Positions 24,935 through 36,055 of a stretch of DNA of 64,000 nucleotides are shown here, piece by piece. How positions within the stretch are numbered: position 1 is the first letter of the stretch; each line of letters begins with the position of its first letter. A program made the translations under genes and the position numbers. The notes under the pieces are model-generated. The model was given only the letters and a program-made list of their open reading frames with translations, searched no databases and was not told the DNA's origin. This stretch comes from Lyophyllum atratum (taxonomy: Eukaryota; Basidiomycota; Agaricomycetes; Agaricales; Lyophyllaceae). Location of the stretch: positions 1,984,001 through 2,048,000 of the forward strand of contig JACGCN010000005.1 of the NCBI GenBank assembly GCA_014905825.1, in the 5' to 3' direction.

Positions 24935-25835
24935 TATAATGATATAACCAGCCATGTAGGTGTACATGCCATGGCACGGGCTTAGTGTTCCGAGATACCT
25001 ATTCGCGATCTGCCATGCTGCATACATATATCATGGAACCGCCTACGCTGATCCGCCCACTACCCTCTCACATCACTTTCATCGGTCACCTAATTATGTA
25101 TCCCGTACACAGAAAACGGTGCATCGAACGGTACTCACTTCACGCTACCATGAACTTAGTTCCAACTTTCAGCTAAGTATATGTGGTAGAACTTTTCGTT
25201 GTTGCGGAATTACCAGCATGGTATCAGACCCATTGCCGCTTGCCACGCAGTGGAGTGGCTCGAGGATGTATAGGCGGTCATGGTAAGTGAGGTGTTGTTT
25301 CAGTTTCTTGACGTTCGACACTTCGAGAAGAGCATGGACGCCAGCCGTTGTACATGTATATTGTTCTGGCCACGCGGACGTTATAACGTTAATCGGACAC
25401 TGCAACTTGAATGCGCCATAGCAAGAGACTTCCACACAATAGCCTCACACTGGCCTTGCACACTTGTGAGGTCATGAAGTGGCGAACAACGTCTTGTAGA
25501 GGGACTCTTACGAGCACAAACGGTGCATGAGCAGCCTTTTTTTTACATCCATACAATATTTCATGACCTGCGGGCGCATCGTGATGACTAAAGCTGAGTC
25601 CGGCGATCTGTCTTACGAAAGGCCAGATATTACCCCGCAATTGCGTTCGCGGCCTGCAAATGCCCCAAAGATAAGCGTATTCCGCAGGTCGAGGATATGA
25701 CGGGAGAATAGGTTGAATGAGGAACCTTATTTGCTTGGACGGACGACTGAGTTGTGATCCATGTCAATTTCGATAACTTGTTATGTCTACTTGTGATATA
25801 GATCATATAGGGTATGCAAAACCAGGACCCGGCTA
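24935..25835. other. 0.9-kb stretch without a recognised gene
   Basis: This lies between the cyclophilin 3' end and the left arm of the inverted duplication. Short open stretches on both strands (for example 25389-25640 minus) carry no motif I recognise. The last ~25 bases still show diverged similarity to the sequence beyond the right arm, so the homology tapers here. Confidence 0.45.
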
Positions 25836-25845
25836 GCGCCCCTCC

Positions 25846-27515
25846 CTATTCGACATCGCGGAGCCATTGATCCTGTAACAAGTCCGAGGCACTTGGGCGC
25901 GCAGCGGGATCAATGGTCAAACAGCGTCGGATGAAGGCTGCAGCTGGAGTGATAATATTTTTGTCGACATGTTTATATGTCGCGAGACAATCCTCAATGG
26001 GCTGTGGGATCAGCCGCTCGTTCTTAACGCGGAGAAGCTCGCCTGTGAGAGACTGATCAGTCATTGGCTCTCACCCACGGAGAATTCTCAAATGCCTCAC
26101 CGTGCTCATCGAAATATTCGCCTCGCCGGCTGCAACGTGCAAGGAAGCTTGGCGGGAAAGGGCCGACATGCTCGGTGATGCGCTGCAGATGAGAGTCAGT
26201 CACCGAGACAGAGGGAGATTCATATAACCGGAACATGGGGGCGCCCGTGAGATACTCGAATACCTTTGAAGGTATATTTTCGGTCAGCTAGTCGAAATAG
26301 CGAGGTTACCACGACTTACGATACATCCAACAGACCATATATCAATGGGTGTCGACCAGGTATGGCCGAGAATGACTTCCGGAGCGCGCAGCATCACAGG
26401 CTGACACAACTCCCCGGGCACGATCTTGTCCAAGGGGATAGCTATGCGAGGCAAATCTGAATTCAATATGCCGGGTACCAAGATTGCCACATAATCTCAC
26501 TTTCACCGTAGTCCGCCAACTTAACGATAATATTATCCAAGCTTGGATCCAGACCGAAGTCGGGGAGGGGCTGCGATCTGACGGTAATGATGGGATCGGG
26601 TGAGAGGTCAGGCTCATATCGCGGCTCGTAAAGGGTGGCAGGGTTTTCGTCCAGATATTTGGCAATCGTTGCGTCAGATGCATTCATGCAGACCATAACA
26701 TTCTGCGGTTTCAGGTCTATCACACAAATTAGGCGCCTGGTAAATGATCAGGATGAAGCGAGCTGACCTCTGTGAACCAAGCCGCAGTCACGGTGAAGAT
26801 AGTCAAGGGCAAGGAGAATCTGCTTGATAATCCGTTTGGTGACGTGCACAGAGAACGTGCTATTCGGTTGTCTTAGTTGAAGGTTCATGGTATCTGAGCC
26901 GAGGACATCGGTAGCGATTGTGAGATGAGGGCCGTGATAACTCATGGACACGAAGCCGTCACGCATGGCGAGACAATGCTCGTAGCCTGGATGCTTCGGA
27001 TTTGCGCGGGTAATCCGTTGCATGGAGTCAATTTCGAAAACCTGGCCGTAAATGCATCCCGTGGTGAAGTTGACAGTGAGCACTTTGATAGCCATGAATC
27101 TTGTCTTCGTCGTTGAGTCACTGAGAAGTCTGAGTAGAATTCCAACGCAAAAATAGCTCAAAACGACTCACGGACTATACTTCGCCAGCCAGACCGTAGA
27201 ATGACCGCCAAAGCCAAGCTTGCGAACGATTTCATACGTGCCGACCATTTGTTCTGCTGAAATTCGCTGCCCGAGACTGAGAGGATTATAGCCGTATCCT
27301 AGCTCGGGTTTCAGAAAGTGCGCTTCTTCGTCGCAATGAAAGACTTCTTCCGTCTCGCCATCTTGAACCTCCTTGAGTTTCACTTTCAGTTGGTCCTTGA
27401 ACGGGGTGATGCGTTCGGTGCTCATGGATAGTCTCTGCCCTCTGAAAGGTGGACGGATAGTAAAGCGCCGAGAGGATGAGAAGAGGGAGAAGGTTGAACG
27501 CACTCGTCCAAACAT
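25846..27515 (-). CDS. SRPK-like (CMGC) protein kinase, left copy
   Basis: Exons 27172-27515, 26768-27129, 26501-26716, 26320-26456, 26101-26263 and 25846-26042 give 472 residues, identical to the copy at 40018-41687. Kinase landmarks: glycine loop KLGFGGHSTVW, MAIKVL (catalytic Lys), HRDLKPQNV (catalytic loop), ADYGE (in place of DFG), RAPEVILGH and IDIWSVGC. The insert between the catalytic loop and ADYGE is typical of SRPK-like kinases, which phosphorylate SR-type proteins. Agaricomycetes carry many such genes and the substrates are mostly unknown. All catalytic residues are present. A 5' fragment of the same gene is repeated at 29453-29684. Confidence 0.93.
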
Positions 27516-27686
27516 GAGGAAGACTTATGGGCCCTTGTGGATCCATCATTGCTTTCAAGTTCAAACCTGTGACACGATGTGACAACGGGAGGAGTTGTTG
27601 TTTGCTCAGGGCGGTGCTCGCTGACTCGTTTAGACGAGTCGATAAGAATAACTTGGCAAATAACTCCAAAGATAACTTATGTGTGC

Positions 27687-27805
27687 GTGACGCCTCGCGT
27701 TCAGGACAAAAAGACATGCGTTAAATCGCGATCTTGAGCTGTGGGTCAAAGGAATCGCGATTCAGCGCATATCTTTTTGCCCCGAACGTGCACGCGAGGC
27801 CTCAC
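27687..27805. repeat. Fold-back (near-palindromic) element upstream of the kinase, left copy
   Basis: A 119-base imperfect palindrome. It begins GTGACGCCTCGCG and ends CGCGAGGCCTCAC, with inner stems CAAAAAGA/TCTTTTTG and AAATCGCGAT/ATCGCGATT, around a loop of about 20 bases. The two stems differ by a few substitutions and a short indel, as expected for an old fold-back MITE or a transcribed hairpin. It lies about 170 bases 5' of the kinase start. Confidence 0.8.
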
Positions 27806-29024
27806 CCAACACGATCAAATTTGAATAACACAATCTGGATAGGTTCTGGATCATTTCTTCACAGGACTCGGACACGAGGCCTTCTGTAGGGTTAGAGCGC
27901 TCATCTTCCATGCTAGATCACCATTGCCAGGCATCTGTGTTCCTGTGATATTCTCTAGTGACCATTTTCGACATGAGGTCTGACTCGTCGAATGACATAG
28001 GATATGTGTCCATAGTCACCTGGAACAAGATATCGCCCTCATACGGCGGGCATTCAAGATCTCTACTTCCGCCGTGATATCTACCAAATACACAGCCAGT
28101 GAAGGCTGTCCTCGCTCAAGCGCTAAAAGAATTGTGTCAAGGCTCCAAAACATGGAGCGGCAGAGCGGCGGAGCCGGCAAGTACTGCCAGTATCTCTCGC
28201 AGATTGGGCATGGCGCAAAGACCGCCGGTAGCTATCAAATCGAAACATGCGAATAAACTATTCGGAATCAAGCATCGCAGAAGTTGCGTTGGGGAATGCA
28301 GATCCTCGTTCAAGCTAGCCTCCGCTGGAGGGGATCCGAGGGATGTGTGGCGTTGTCCCTTGTGTCCCTTTTGCTAAGTCCGGAAAGAACATGGATCTAC
28401 AACCCATCCCTAACACTGACAAGAGAATCGGCTGGGTCAGCCTCATTGGGAGCGAAGTATGGAGATTACCTGTCGACAGAAAGCGCCTCTCATTCCATTA
28501 CCTCATTCAAGTGGTTGTGATTGACACACTCGTAGAGTCAGGCCTATGAGTGCCCACACAGGCCATGTCATGTCAGACTGCAAAGGAAGACTGTAGGTGC
28601 TGTCTTTGATCAAGGCAGTTGACGAATCTGGAAAGCACCCTCAGATGGATGGGGCTGTCTAAACGTAACTTAATTAGCAGATCTGAAGGTGCCCACACCA
28701 TCGTAATTGTGTACCCTCCCCCAAGTCGTCATATTCGGACACAAATAACGGTGTCTAGATGTAATCATGTGTGTCCTCCATCAAGTACCTGGAAACTCGG
28801 GGAGATAAATCTGAATCTGTGGAGTCGCTGCGCGTTTCTCTAGAGTTAGCTACAGCTTGCATCGTTGAAAAAACAACAGGGACCCACACTTCCTTCCCCA
28901 AGCATTGCTTTAAGCGTGACTAGTCAGCTGAAACAATAAGAAGCCCACATAGGAAGGCATGGTCAGTGATATTTTGTCTGGCATGCTAGCTTACCCGATG
29001 CAGGAAGCCTTTAGGGGTTAGAAC
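27806..29024. other. Degenerate sequence within the left arm
   Basis: No gene could be modelled. Bases 27920-28090 are diverged relatives of 32915-33140: both share the order TGATATTCT..AGTGACCAT, ATAGTCACC and CGCCCTCATA..GCGGGCATTC. They therefore look like remains of a second duplicated gene. Open stretches at 28074-28549 in several frames show no motif. Confidence 0.45.
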
Positions 29025-29477
29025 ATGCCGGCGAGTGTGTATCAGAAGCAAATCGCCGCCCACATCGAGTCAGAATTGTCAACCCGCGTCAGAGATCCAG
29101 CACCGCCAGTAGTGGGTATGTGTATGCGCCCGCGTGGCTCCATCTTCTGTGGGGCGCGCTATAGGAATGGCGAGACAATCCTACCATGAACGATGCCTTC
29201 ATCAGACGAAAACAAACGCAGCGAACATTTGAATAGAGCTTACTCAAAGAACGAACTCCCCATCCAGACCAACCTCGCAAACTTATATCCACTCTCCCAC
29301 TTCGTCAACATGCTGGAAAGCACCCTCAGATGGATGGGGCTGTCTAAACGTAACTTAATTAGCAGATCTGAAGGTGCCCACACCATCGTAGTACTAGTTG
29401 TTGGAAGTCGGGGCGCTGCCGCCGCCGACGACACCCCTGGCATGACGGCTCCGTCTCGCCATCTTGAACCTCCTTGA
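29025..29477 (+). pseudogene. Truncated chimeric copy of the 209-residue gene, left arm
   Basis: Exons 29025-29148 and 29206-29477 reproduce the first part of the gene at 37084-37826 (through LYPLSHFVNM). They then switch to unrelated sequence and stop after 131 codons in all. The C-terminal two thirds of the parent protein is missing. It derives from the tandem-duplicated unit 38221-38905. Confidence 0.75.
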
Positions 29478-29684
29478 GTTTCACTTTCAGTTGGTCCTTG
29501 AACGGGGTGATGCGTTCGGTGCTCATGGATAGTCTCTGCCCTCTGAAAGGTGGACGGATAGTAAAGCGCCGAGAGGATGAGAAGAGGGAGAAGGTTGAAC
29601 GCACTCGTCCAAACATGAGGAAGACTTATGGGCCCTTGTGGATCCATCATTGCTTTCAAGTTCAAACCTGTGACACGATGTGAC
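29453..29684 (-). pseudogene. 5' fragment of the SRPK-like kinase gene
   Basis: Almost base-for-base copy of 27355-27585. It covers the kinase start codon region and the first ~57 codons (MFGRVRSTF through KEVQDGETE), then breaks into unrelated sequence. It is in the same orientation as the left kinase copy and sits directly beyond the inner end of the left arm. Confidence 0.9.
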
Positions 29685-30589
29685 GGACTAAGGGAGCGAG
29701 CAAATGAGAATAGTAACCCAACCTCGTTACTATGATATCTTATGATAGCCACACTCATGAAATTCATAAGATTGCGGGGAGAGGAGACATTCAGACCACT
29801 GATCAATGAGAAATTCAGATCTCTCAGGCCACTCACGAAAAACGCATGAATCTGTCAGAATGATATCAAAAACTTGAGATCGCGAGATGTAATTTTCTTG
29901 TTTATTTTGGTCATATGTTATTCATTGAATAGCGTGCAGCCGTGTACGTATTCCGAGTTCTATTTATAGAACGAGGATATATCGACCTGCCTTGCGCGTG
30001 GGAATCAGAGCAAAAAAAAAGTGATGGCATTACGTGCTCCCAATTACTCATTCTTCTCAGAGTGAACGCGCGCTACCGCCAAATCTGCTACTTGTCACCA
30101 ATAACTCTGTCCTCTCTTTGAGCAGTGTTTTCCGCATTGATATGGGAGTTCAATATCGCGCAATGTATGTTATTTCATTTGATCTGTTTGGCTTTAGAGC
30201 CAGTACTACTACTAGGCGCAGCAATGACTTGTTTGCAACAACATGGCCGGATGTCGATCAGCATCGTCGAACTCCATTTGCCAACACTTTTTCTCATACT
30301 TATTCTTGAATTGGTGTGGAATACTAAGCCCGGATTTCATCTGTTGGACAGGATGTTGACGTCAGCCCCGATAATGACATTTGGTCTAACCTAGGAATGG
30401 ATAAGCAACGAGTATACGGGATCTGTCGCCTCCAAGTAAGCTACTTAATGGCTTAACTTAACACTCTCTAGACTCACATAGCTATCAGCTACGCAGCGGG
30501 AAGCGGGAGCCAGTCTAAAGATCCTTCGGGCATTCCGTGGTACGTGCCAGTTCTGACTCAAATACCTAAACTTAACTAACTCTCATCCA
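29685..30589. other. Spacer between the kinase fragment and the CSC1 relic
   Basis: A hydrophobic open stretch at 30125-30394 (plus) could be a piece of a decayed membrane-protein gene. No family was recognised and no gene model is possible. Confidence 0.4.
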
Positions 30590-30990
30590 GTTGCCTTTGT
30601 CGGTATCGTTTCGAACGGGCACGCTCTATGCCTGTCCACTGCTTGGCTCGCATGGATCTGCAAGCTCCCTCCCGTTGTCGTCGGCATCATTTTCGGTATT
30701 ACACCTCCCGTCTTGCCAGCGGTTCTTATCCTGATGCTCCTGCCGCTTTGTGGGAATTCCCAAGTACGGTGGATTGAGATTGTTGTTGATGACGCCGTTC
30801 CTCATCCTCCAGGTCATCGTGAGTAGGGCAATGACATGCCTTCCTGGAGTCTGGTAAGGCGTGTGTCGAGACTGGTAGCGCTCCTTCCTCATTGTCACGC
30901 TCAGTTCCGGTATCATCAAGGCTCTTGACACTATCATTAAGAACCCGTCGTTGGTGGCCCTCTTCTCAAACAAAATCTCCGTGGTGCATA
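30590..30990 (+). pseudogene. Relic of a CSC1/OSCA-like (DUF221, RSN1_7TM) cation channel gene
   Basis: In broken plus-strand frames one reads VAFVGIVSN, AWLAWICKLPPVVVGII, GITPPVL and later TLSSGIIKALD plus KNPSLVALFSNKIS. These follow the order of the membrane region of the calcium-permeable osmosensing channel family. Stops and frame changes separate them, and the expected conserved segment between them is scrambled. Only about 130 codons are left of a protein that normally has over 800. Confidence 0.65.
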
Positions 30991-31059
30991 CTTACGTACG
31001 TCTACTTATGATTCTGTGAGGCCGTCTGATTGACAAGTCCGTCGTGTAGAGTCGAAAAT

Positions 31060-32170
31060 GTGATAAATTTATAGTGATGTTCACCGCACGTAACGCATCG
31101 AAATCGTCCAGCAACGTCTGGTTGTCCTCCAAGAGATGGCGAAGAGGTTGGATGACTCTATCAACCGGCGCAATCTCCATGTTCTGTTGTATGCTCAGGT
31201 GGCGAAGGTGCTTCCAACTGAGTCTAGCCATGGGAAACCCGACTATAAAGAGGTAGAGCTCGCTGAAGACGTGGATGGTACGAATGTAGCCGATTTTGCT
31301 CTGTTCAAAACTAACTCAGTTCCATAGGGTCTAGCTGACGAGTAACAGCGCGCAAGAAATTATCCTCTCTGCAGGGAGCATTGGCCGCCCCCATATCCTT
31401 ATGAATTCCGGGACAGGCAACTCCGCAGAGCTCTCCCGCATTGGGATCAAGACCTTCGTAAACGTTCCTTCCGACTCTGCCGGCAAAAACCTTTCCGACC
31501 ATCCGTTTGTTGTTGTCGATGGGTCGCGGATTCAGCCAACACTTTCGAGATGATCAATAGGAACGCCACTGCGGCGCAGGATCGTCAAGAGTGGACGACG
31601 TCGAAGATCGGGCCCTCGTGGATGGGACGTTCAACTACGCCGGATGGATTCGTGTCCCGAAGAGTGCAGGCCTTTTTAAACACGTCCCTGATCCCTCTGC
31701 GAGATAACACAGCAAATGTCAAGTTTGAAATCTCGGTGCGTCTCCACCATCCAATCCTTCCCCGAACAAATGACTGAACAGGCTATCCAGAAAGGGCTTA
31801 GCCATGTCCCACTCCCCACCAACATCGGGAACATGTTCATCTTTGTTGTCAGTACCGCACCTACTTCTCGTACGTTGTCGCTTTCTTTTTATCCTCACTG
31901 GGCAGCTACCGACATTGACCCCATTACAGGCGGATCAATCACGCTCAACTAAAGCGACCCCTTCACCGCGCCACTTACCAACCCCAACTTCCTCGCCTAA
32001 GAGCCTGACATCTCCATCATGCTCGAATCCATCCGCCTGGTCGGGCTAGATCGCGTCCTCCGCCAACAATGCGACACGGACGCGGAGCTCGACGAGTTCA
32101 TCTAAGAGAACGCGAGCGTCTTCTTCCACCCGGTGGGGACGTCGTCCATTTCGCCTAGGGGGCGTGGGGC
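31060..32170 (+). pseudogene. Relic of a GMC oxidoreductase (aryl-alcohol oxidase type)
   Basis: Recognisable pieces in order: NLHVLLYAQVAKVLPT, VELAEDVDG, ILSAGSIGRPHILMNSG, GKNLSDHPFVV, a linker INRNATAAQ, GSITLN, DPFTAPLTNPNFLA and the C-terminal HPVGTSS of the FAD/active-site region. They lie in different frames with several stops (for example inside GSITLN*SDPF and NFLA*EPD). The FAD-binding N-terminal half is absent. It would have been a secreted lignocellulose-related flavoenzyme. Confidence 0.8.
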
Positions 32171-32914
32171 ACGATGTGGTCAATTGTGATTCAAAGGAGG
32201 TAAGAAACGACATGGTAAACCCTATCCATTGGGAGAGCTGCCGTGGTGCGTCCACGGCAACGTGCAGCCCGACTGCTGACCTTGCCTACGCTAACCGTCC
32301 AGCAGCCCTGTTTCTACTGCTGCCTGGGACACGTTTTCGCGGCGCCACCTCTTTCATCAAGAAATTCTCCCATGGCCGGTGCCAACCTGCTCAAGCTGCG
32401 GCGCCTCGACTCAGGATTGACCCCGCTGCGTGCAAGTGTAGGGTGCCAGCGAGCTGGCGGTTGTGTGGGCATGCCAGTGGGGCCCGCGCTGCCAGATGCG
32501 CTCGGGCTCATACCTATCAACCCCAGTGAAGATAAAGGAGGGGGGGGGGCATACCTGTCGTCCCCAGTGAAGATAAAGGAGGGAGGAGCCGCAGAATCGG
32601 CGGGCGCTGCGTACACATCAGACAGGCAACGGGTAAGGGAGCAGGTGGGTGGGTGCGGCAAGGCAGGCCGGCGAATGTTTGGGCATGTACATATCTTTAA
32701 CAATTACAACCCATACCAGACGATAGACGGTGGACAACGCTCGAGGTACCAACGCATTCCATACATTGTCAACATCTGCCCCGTTTTCGGAGCATAGAAC
32801 TCGGATATGCCGTTTATCGGCCCGCTAGCACCAGTCAATACGGTCCATATGATTTGCATAGGACTTGAAGCCATCTCTAGCGTCAGAGCAGCTCACGCTG
32901 CATGCATTCTACAT
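32171..32914. other. GC-rich spacer with a short direct repeat
   Basis: CCCAGTGAAGATAAAGGAGG occurs twice (near 32521 and 32564), separated by a G-run. Long overlapping open frames on both strands (32243-32797 plus, 32314-32703 minus) result from the biased composition. They carry no motif, so I do not call a gene. Confidence 0.45.
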
Positions 32915-33252
32915 CATCGTTGCTCGCTCCTATGATATTCTTCAGTGACCATTTCTGTCACCAGCGTTAAAAGCGCAGGCCCACCGCAGACAGAAACCAT
33001 TGGTGGAGCCGATGAAGCGTGAATCGTCAAAAACTTCAGGACATGTAGCCATAGTCACCGGGAACTGTACCGCCCTCATAGAGCGGGCATTCGAGATGTC
33101 TACCTTCCACCATGGTATCTGCTGCATACATGCATGATATTGAGACATCTACGCATACAGTGAACAGGTCATCAGGGCTCAGCTATTATCAGGATTGACA
33201 TGTCAATTATCAACTCAGTCGTCCGTCTAAGGAAAGAAGATGCTGAAGGAGC

Positions 33253-33962
33253 TCACCGACTATGATTCGTCATTACAAACCACTGTGGTTCCTCTTTGAA
33301 CCCGTTCTCCGCCATGATCTCCTTCAGCTTCGCCAGATCCTCCGCCTGCGGAATAAGCTCGTTGTTGGGACGTTTGCTGGCCGCAAGCGCGACAACGGGG
33401 TAATATTTGCCATCCGTATAACCGATCGCCATAGTACCCACCCTGTCCCGCGGCCAGACGGTTCGGCATGCTGAGGTTAGGTGCGTTTGCACTCTTTCTG
33501 CCTGTGCGAGCCCCCGCGAAATGAGTTGTGCTCCCCTCAAATCCGGGGGTATAGGATGGAGCTTGTCGCCAATGAACTTTTGGCCAGCTTCATCGAGTGG
33601 GAAGCCATAAACGCAACACCTGGGGCATGCATGTCGCGCGTCGCGATAGGACAGTAGTCCATTAGTCTTTTCTGCTTCGCAATTCAGATGCTGGACAAGA
33701 AAAATGACTGTAATGCGTACCCGTGGTCGTCAAGGTAGAAGGATGTCAAGAGGCTTTGTTGTAGTCGGTTGGACCAAAGGATCACCTGGACCCGTTCCAC
33801 GTTTTCATGAAATTCAACGTGTTCCAACCCTGTCCTACCCGTGCAGTGTCCTGGAAGTTGCTGGAACAAGCACAATCCTTGCCACTTCCAAGTATGCGAG
33901 GCGTGAAAGTCTCTTGCTACTATGGCACTCAAGCAGCGCATATGTCGTCCACATGAATACAA
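33253..33962 (-). CDS. Unrecognised protein family, tandem copy A
   Basis: The minus-strand frame runs from about CCVYGFPLDEAGQKFIG through WPRDRVGT and IGYTDGKYYPVVALAA to KLKEIMAENGFKEEPQWFV and stops at 33253. The same order recurs in copies B and C, with substitutions but without stops in the last ~95 codons. That argues for past or present coding. Upstream, a second shared block (about 33770-33830) and a GTAAG-type donor suggest one or two further exons, but the start is not resolved. No known domain is recognised. Confidence 0.45.
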
Positions 33963-34248
33963 CTGAGCTACGGATGGCTATGGTGTGGCCAAGTAGCCTC
34001 GTGGTGTCCGTGTGGCCAGAATAGTTCTTTCTATCAGACGTCCATTCTTCTGACCACCCCTAGATGACTGGTATCGGCAATAAGCCACGGACGTGAGCCT
34101 GCGTATCGTGCGTATCGTGCATCATGCAAGAGTCTCCGCTTAATTTCGTTTTTTCCATTGGATGGCAGCTGCGGCCCCAACATAATCAGCAGAAGTAGAT
34201 CAACCTGGTCGTCCGTGCGAGGAAGAATATGCTGAAGGAGGTGACCGA

Positions 34249-34990
34249 CTACGATGTCAGAACAAACCACCGTGCTTCCTCCTTGAACCCGTTCTCTGCC
34301 ATGATCTCCTTCAACTTCACCATATCCTCGCCCTGCGGAATAAGCTCGTCGTTGGGGCGTTTGTAGGCCGCAAGTGCGATGACGGGGTAATATTTGCCTT
34401 TCGTATAACCGATCGCCGTACCCAGCCTGTTCCGCGGCCAGACAGCGCGGCATGCTGAGATTAGGTGATCATGCGCTATTTGTGCTTGTACGAGTCCCTG
34501 TACAGCGAGTTGTTCTCCACTCAAACCCGGGGGTATAGGATGGAGCCTGTCGCCGAGGAACTGTTGGCCAGCTTCGTCAAGTGGGAAGCCGTAAACGCAA
34601 CACCTAGGGCTTAAACGTTACGCGGCGCGGTAGGACAGTAGTCCATTTGCCTCTTCTGCTTCGTGGTTTAGATGCCAGACACGCAGAATGACTGTAATGC
34701 GCACCCATGGTCGTCAAGGTACAACTTGAAGGATATCAAGAGGCGTTGGCTTTGTTGGACCAAAGCATCACCTGGAACCGTTCAACCTTGTTACGATATT
34801 CAAACAACCTTTACATAAAAGCACCCTGTCGGAGTCCTGGAAGTTGTTGGGACAAGCACACGTGTCCTTGCCACTTCATAACCTTCCAAGTATGCGAGGC
34901 TAGAGCCACGCGTATGTCGTCCACATCAAAAGAGATCAATTGAGATACGGATGGCTATAGTGTGGCCAAGTAGCCTCGTGGTGTCCGTGT
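34249..34990 (-). CDS. Unrecognised protein family, tandem copy B
   Basis: This paralogue of copies A and C ends KGKYYPVIALAA, KRPNDELIPQGEDM, KLKEIMAENGFKEEARWFV and stops at 34249. An in-frame TAA just before the CCVYGFPLDEAGQQ block may mean the 5' part is spliced differently or is dead. The segment GTGTGGCCAAGTAGCCTCG near 33990 recurs near 34965, giving a tandem unit of about 975 bases for A and B. Confidence 0.4.
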
Positions 34991-35083
34991 GGCCAGAACA
35001 ATTCTTTCTATCAAATCTCAGAATTGACAGGTATCAATTCAATCGTCCGTCCAAGGAAAGAAGATGCTGAAGGAGCTCACCGA

Positions 35084-35677
35084 TTATGTTGTCAGAACAA
35101 ACCACCGTGGTTCCTCCTTGAACCCGTTCTCCGCCATGATCGCCTTCAGCTTCGCCATATCTTCGCCCTGGGGAATAAGCTCGTCGTTGGGCCGTCTGCT
35201 GGCCGCAAGCGCGATAATAGGGTAATATTTGCCTTTTGCATAACCGATCTCCGGAGCCAGCCTCTTCCATGGCCATACAGCCTCGCATGCTGAAATTAGG
35301 TGATCATCTATCGTTTCTGCTCGTACGAGACTCTCTATGAGACGTTCTCCTGCACTCAAACCCGAGGGTACAGGATAAAGCTTCTCGCCGATGAACTGTT
35401 GGCCAGCTTCACCAAGTGGGAAGCCATAAACACAACATCTAGGGCTTGCACGTCGCGCGTCGCGGTAGGACAGTAGTCCATTAGTCTTTTCTGTTTCGCA
35501 ATTTAGATGCTGACAAGCAGAATGACTGTAATGCTTACCCATTGTCGTCATGGTACAAGTATCTTGAAGGGGCGTTCTGGTTCGTTGGGGTTGGTTGGAC
35601 CAAATGATCACCGGGATCCGTTCAACGTTATGAGATTTGAAGAACTTGAAAAGCCTGGATGTTGCTGGAACAAACAC
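35084..35677 (-). CDS. Unrecognised protein family, tandem copy C
   Basis: This has the longest uninterrupted frame of the three (197 codons). It includes VERIPVIIWSNQPQ, CCVYGFPLGEAGQQFIG, the KGKYYPIIALAA block and KLKAIMAENGFKEEPRWFV. A possible GT-AG intron (GTAAGCATTACAG...GAAACAG) near 35500-35545 lies inside this frame, so the true 5' structure is uncertain. No signal peptide, membrane segment or known domain is recognised. Confidence 0.5.
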   Translation of the reverse strand: MFVPATSRLFKFFKSHNVERIPVIIWSNQPQRTRTPLQDTCTMTTMGKHYSHSACQHLNCETEKTNGLLSYRDARRASPRCCVYGFPLGEAGQQFIGEKLYPVPSGLSAGERLIESLVRAETIDDHLISACEAVWPWKRLAPEIGYAKGKYYPIIALAASRRPNDELIPQGEDMAKLKAIMAENGFKEEPRWFVLTT

Positions 35678-35986
35678 GTCCTTGCGAGTTCATGTCATTT
35701 CATTAGACTCGTGACCAGCCCCTCAACGGAGAAAACCTACTAGTACTAGTACTTTGCCACTTTGACGTAATCCGCACGTGGATCAACTTGATTGAAATTC
35801 CAACATCATCATGCAATTTGAAGTTCATGCACATGAACAACGACTCTTGTTGTGCCATACTCTTGATCATGACGAGCGCGATAGGACGTCTAGATGTTAT
35901 CGATGCTATCGGTTCGTCCAACAATGGTTCTCGGAAGTCACCAGCACCCTGCCACGACCTCAACGCTCGAGACTTAATCAGATTAA

Positions 35987-36055
35987 GTAGTCCGCCAACT
36001 TCACGATGATATTATCCAAGCTTGGATCCAGACCGAAGTCGGGAAGTCGGGGAGG
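35987..36055 (-). pseudogene. Internal fragment of the SRPK-like kinase gene
   Basis: Bases match the kinase exon around FGLDPSLDNIIVKLADY (26511-26573) with a few substitutions and an 8-base repeat of GGAAGTCG. It is an isolated ~65-base piece in minus orientation, with no kinase sequence on either side. Confidence 0.8.

Larger units (their letters stand above)
25836..29392. repeat. Left arm of a 3.56-kb inverted duplication
   Basis: Every position x in this arm corresponds to 67533-x in the other arm (38141-41697) on the opposite strand. The kinase proteins encoded in the two arms are identical. By eye only single-base differences appear (for example a Val/Ile change near 28540). The outer edge ends in mismatches near 25810-25835, and the inner edge ends sharply at 29392. 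Small differences show this arm is a copy of the second tandem unit in the right arm. Confidence 0.95.

Noticed and set aside
30626..30973. 115-codon minus-strand frame
   Set aside because: It is the complement of the CSC1/OSCA-like relic, whose plus-strand pieces match a known family.
32243..32797. 184-codon plus-strand frame and its 129-codon antisense partner
   Set aside because: The composition is biased and contains a short direct repeat. There are no splice-supported neighbours and no motif.
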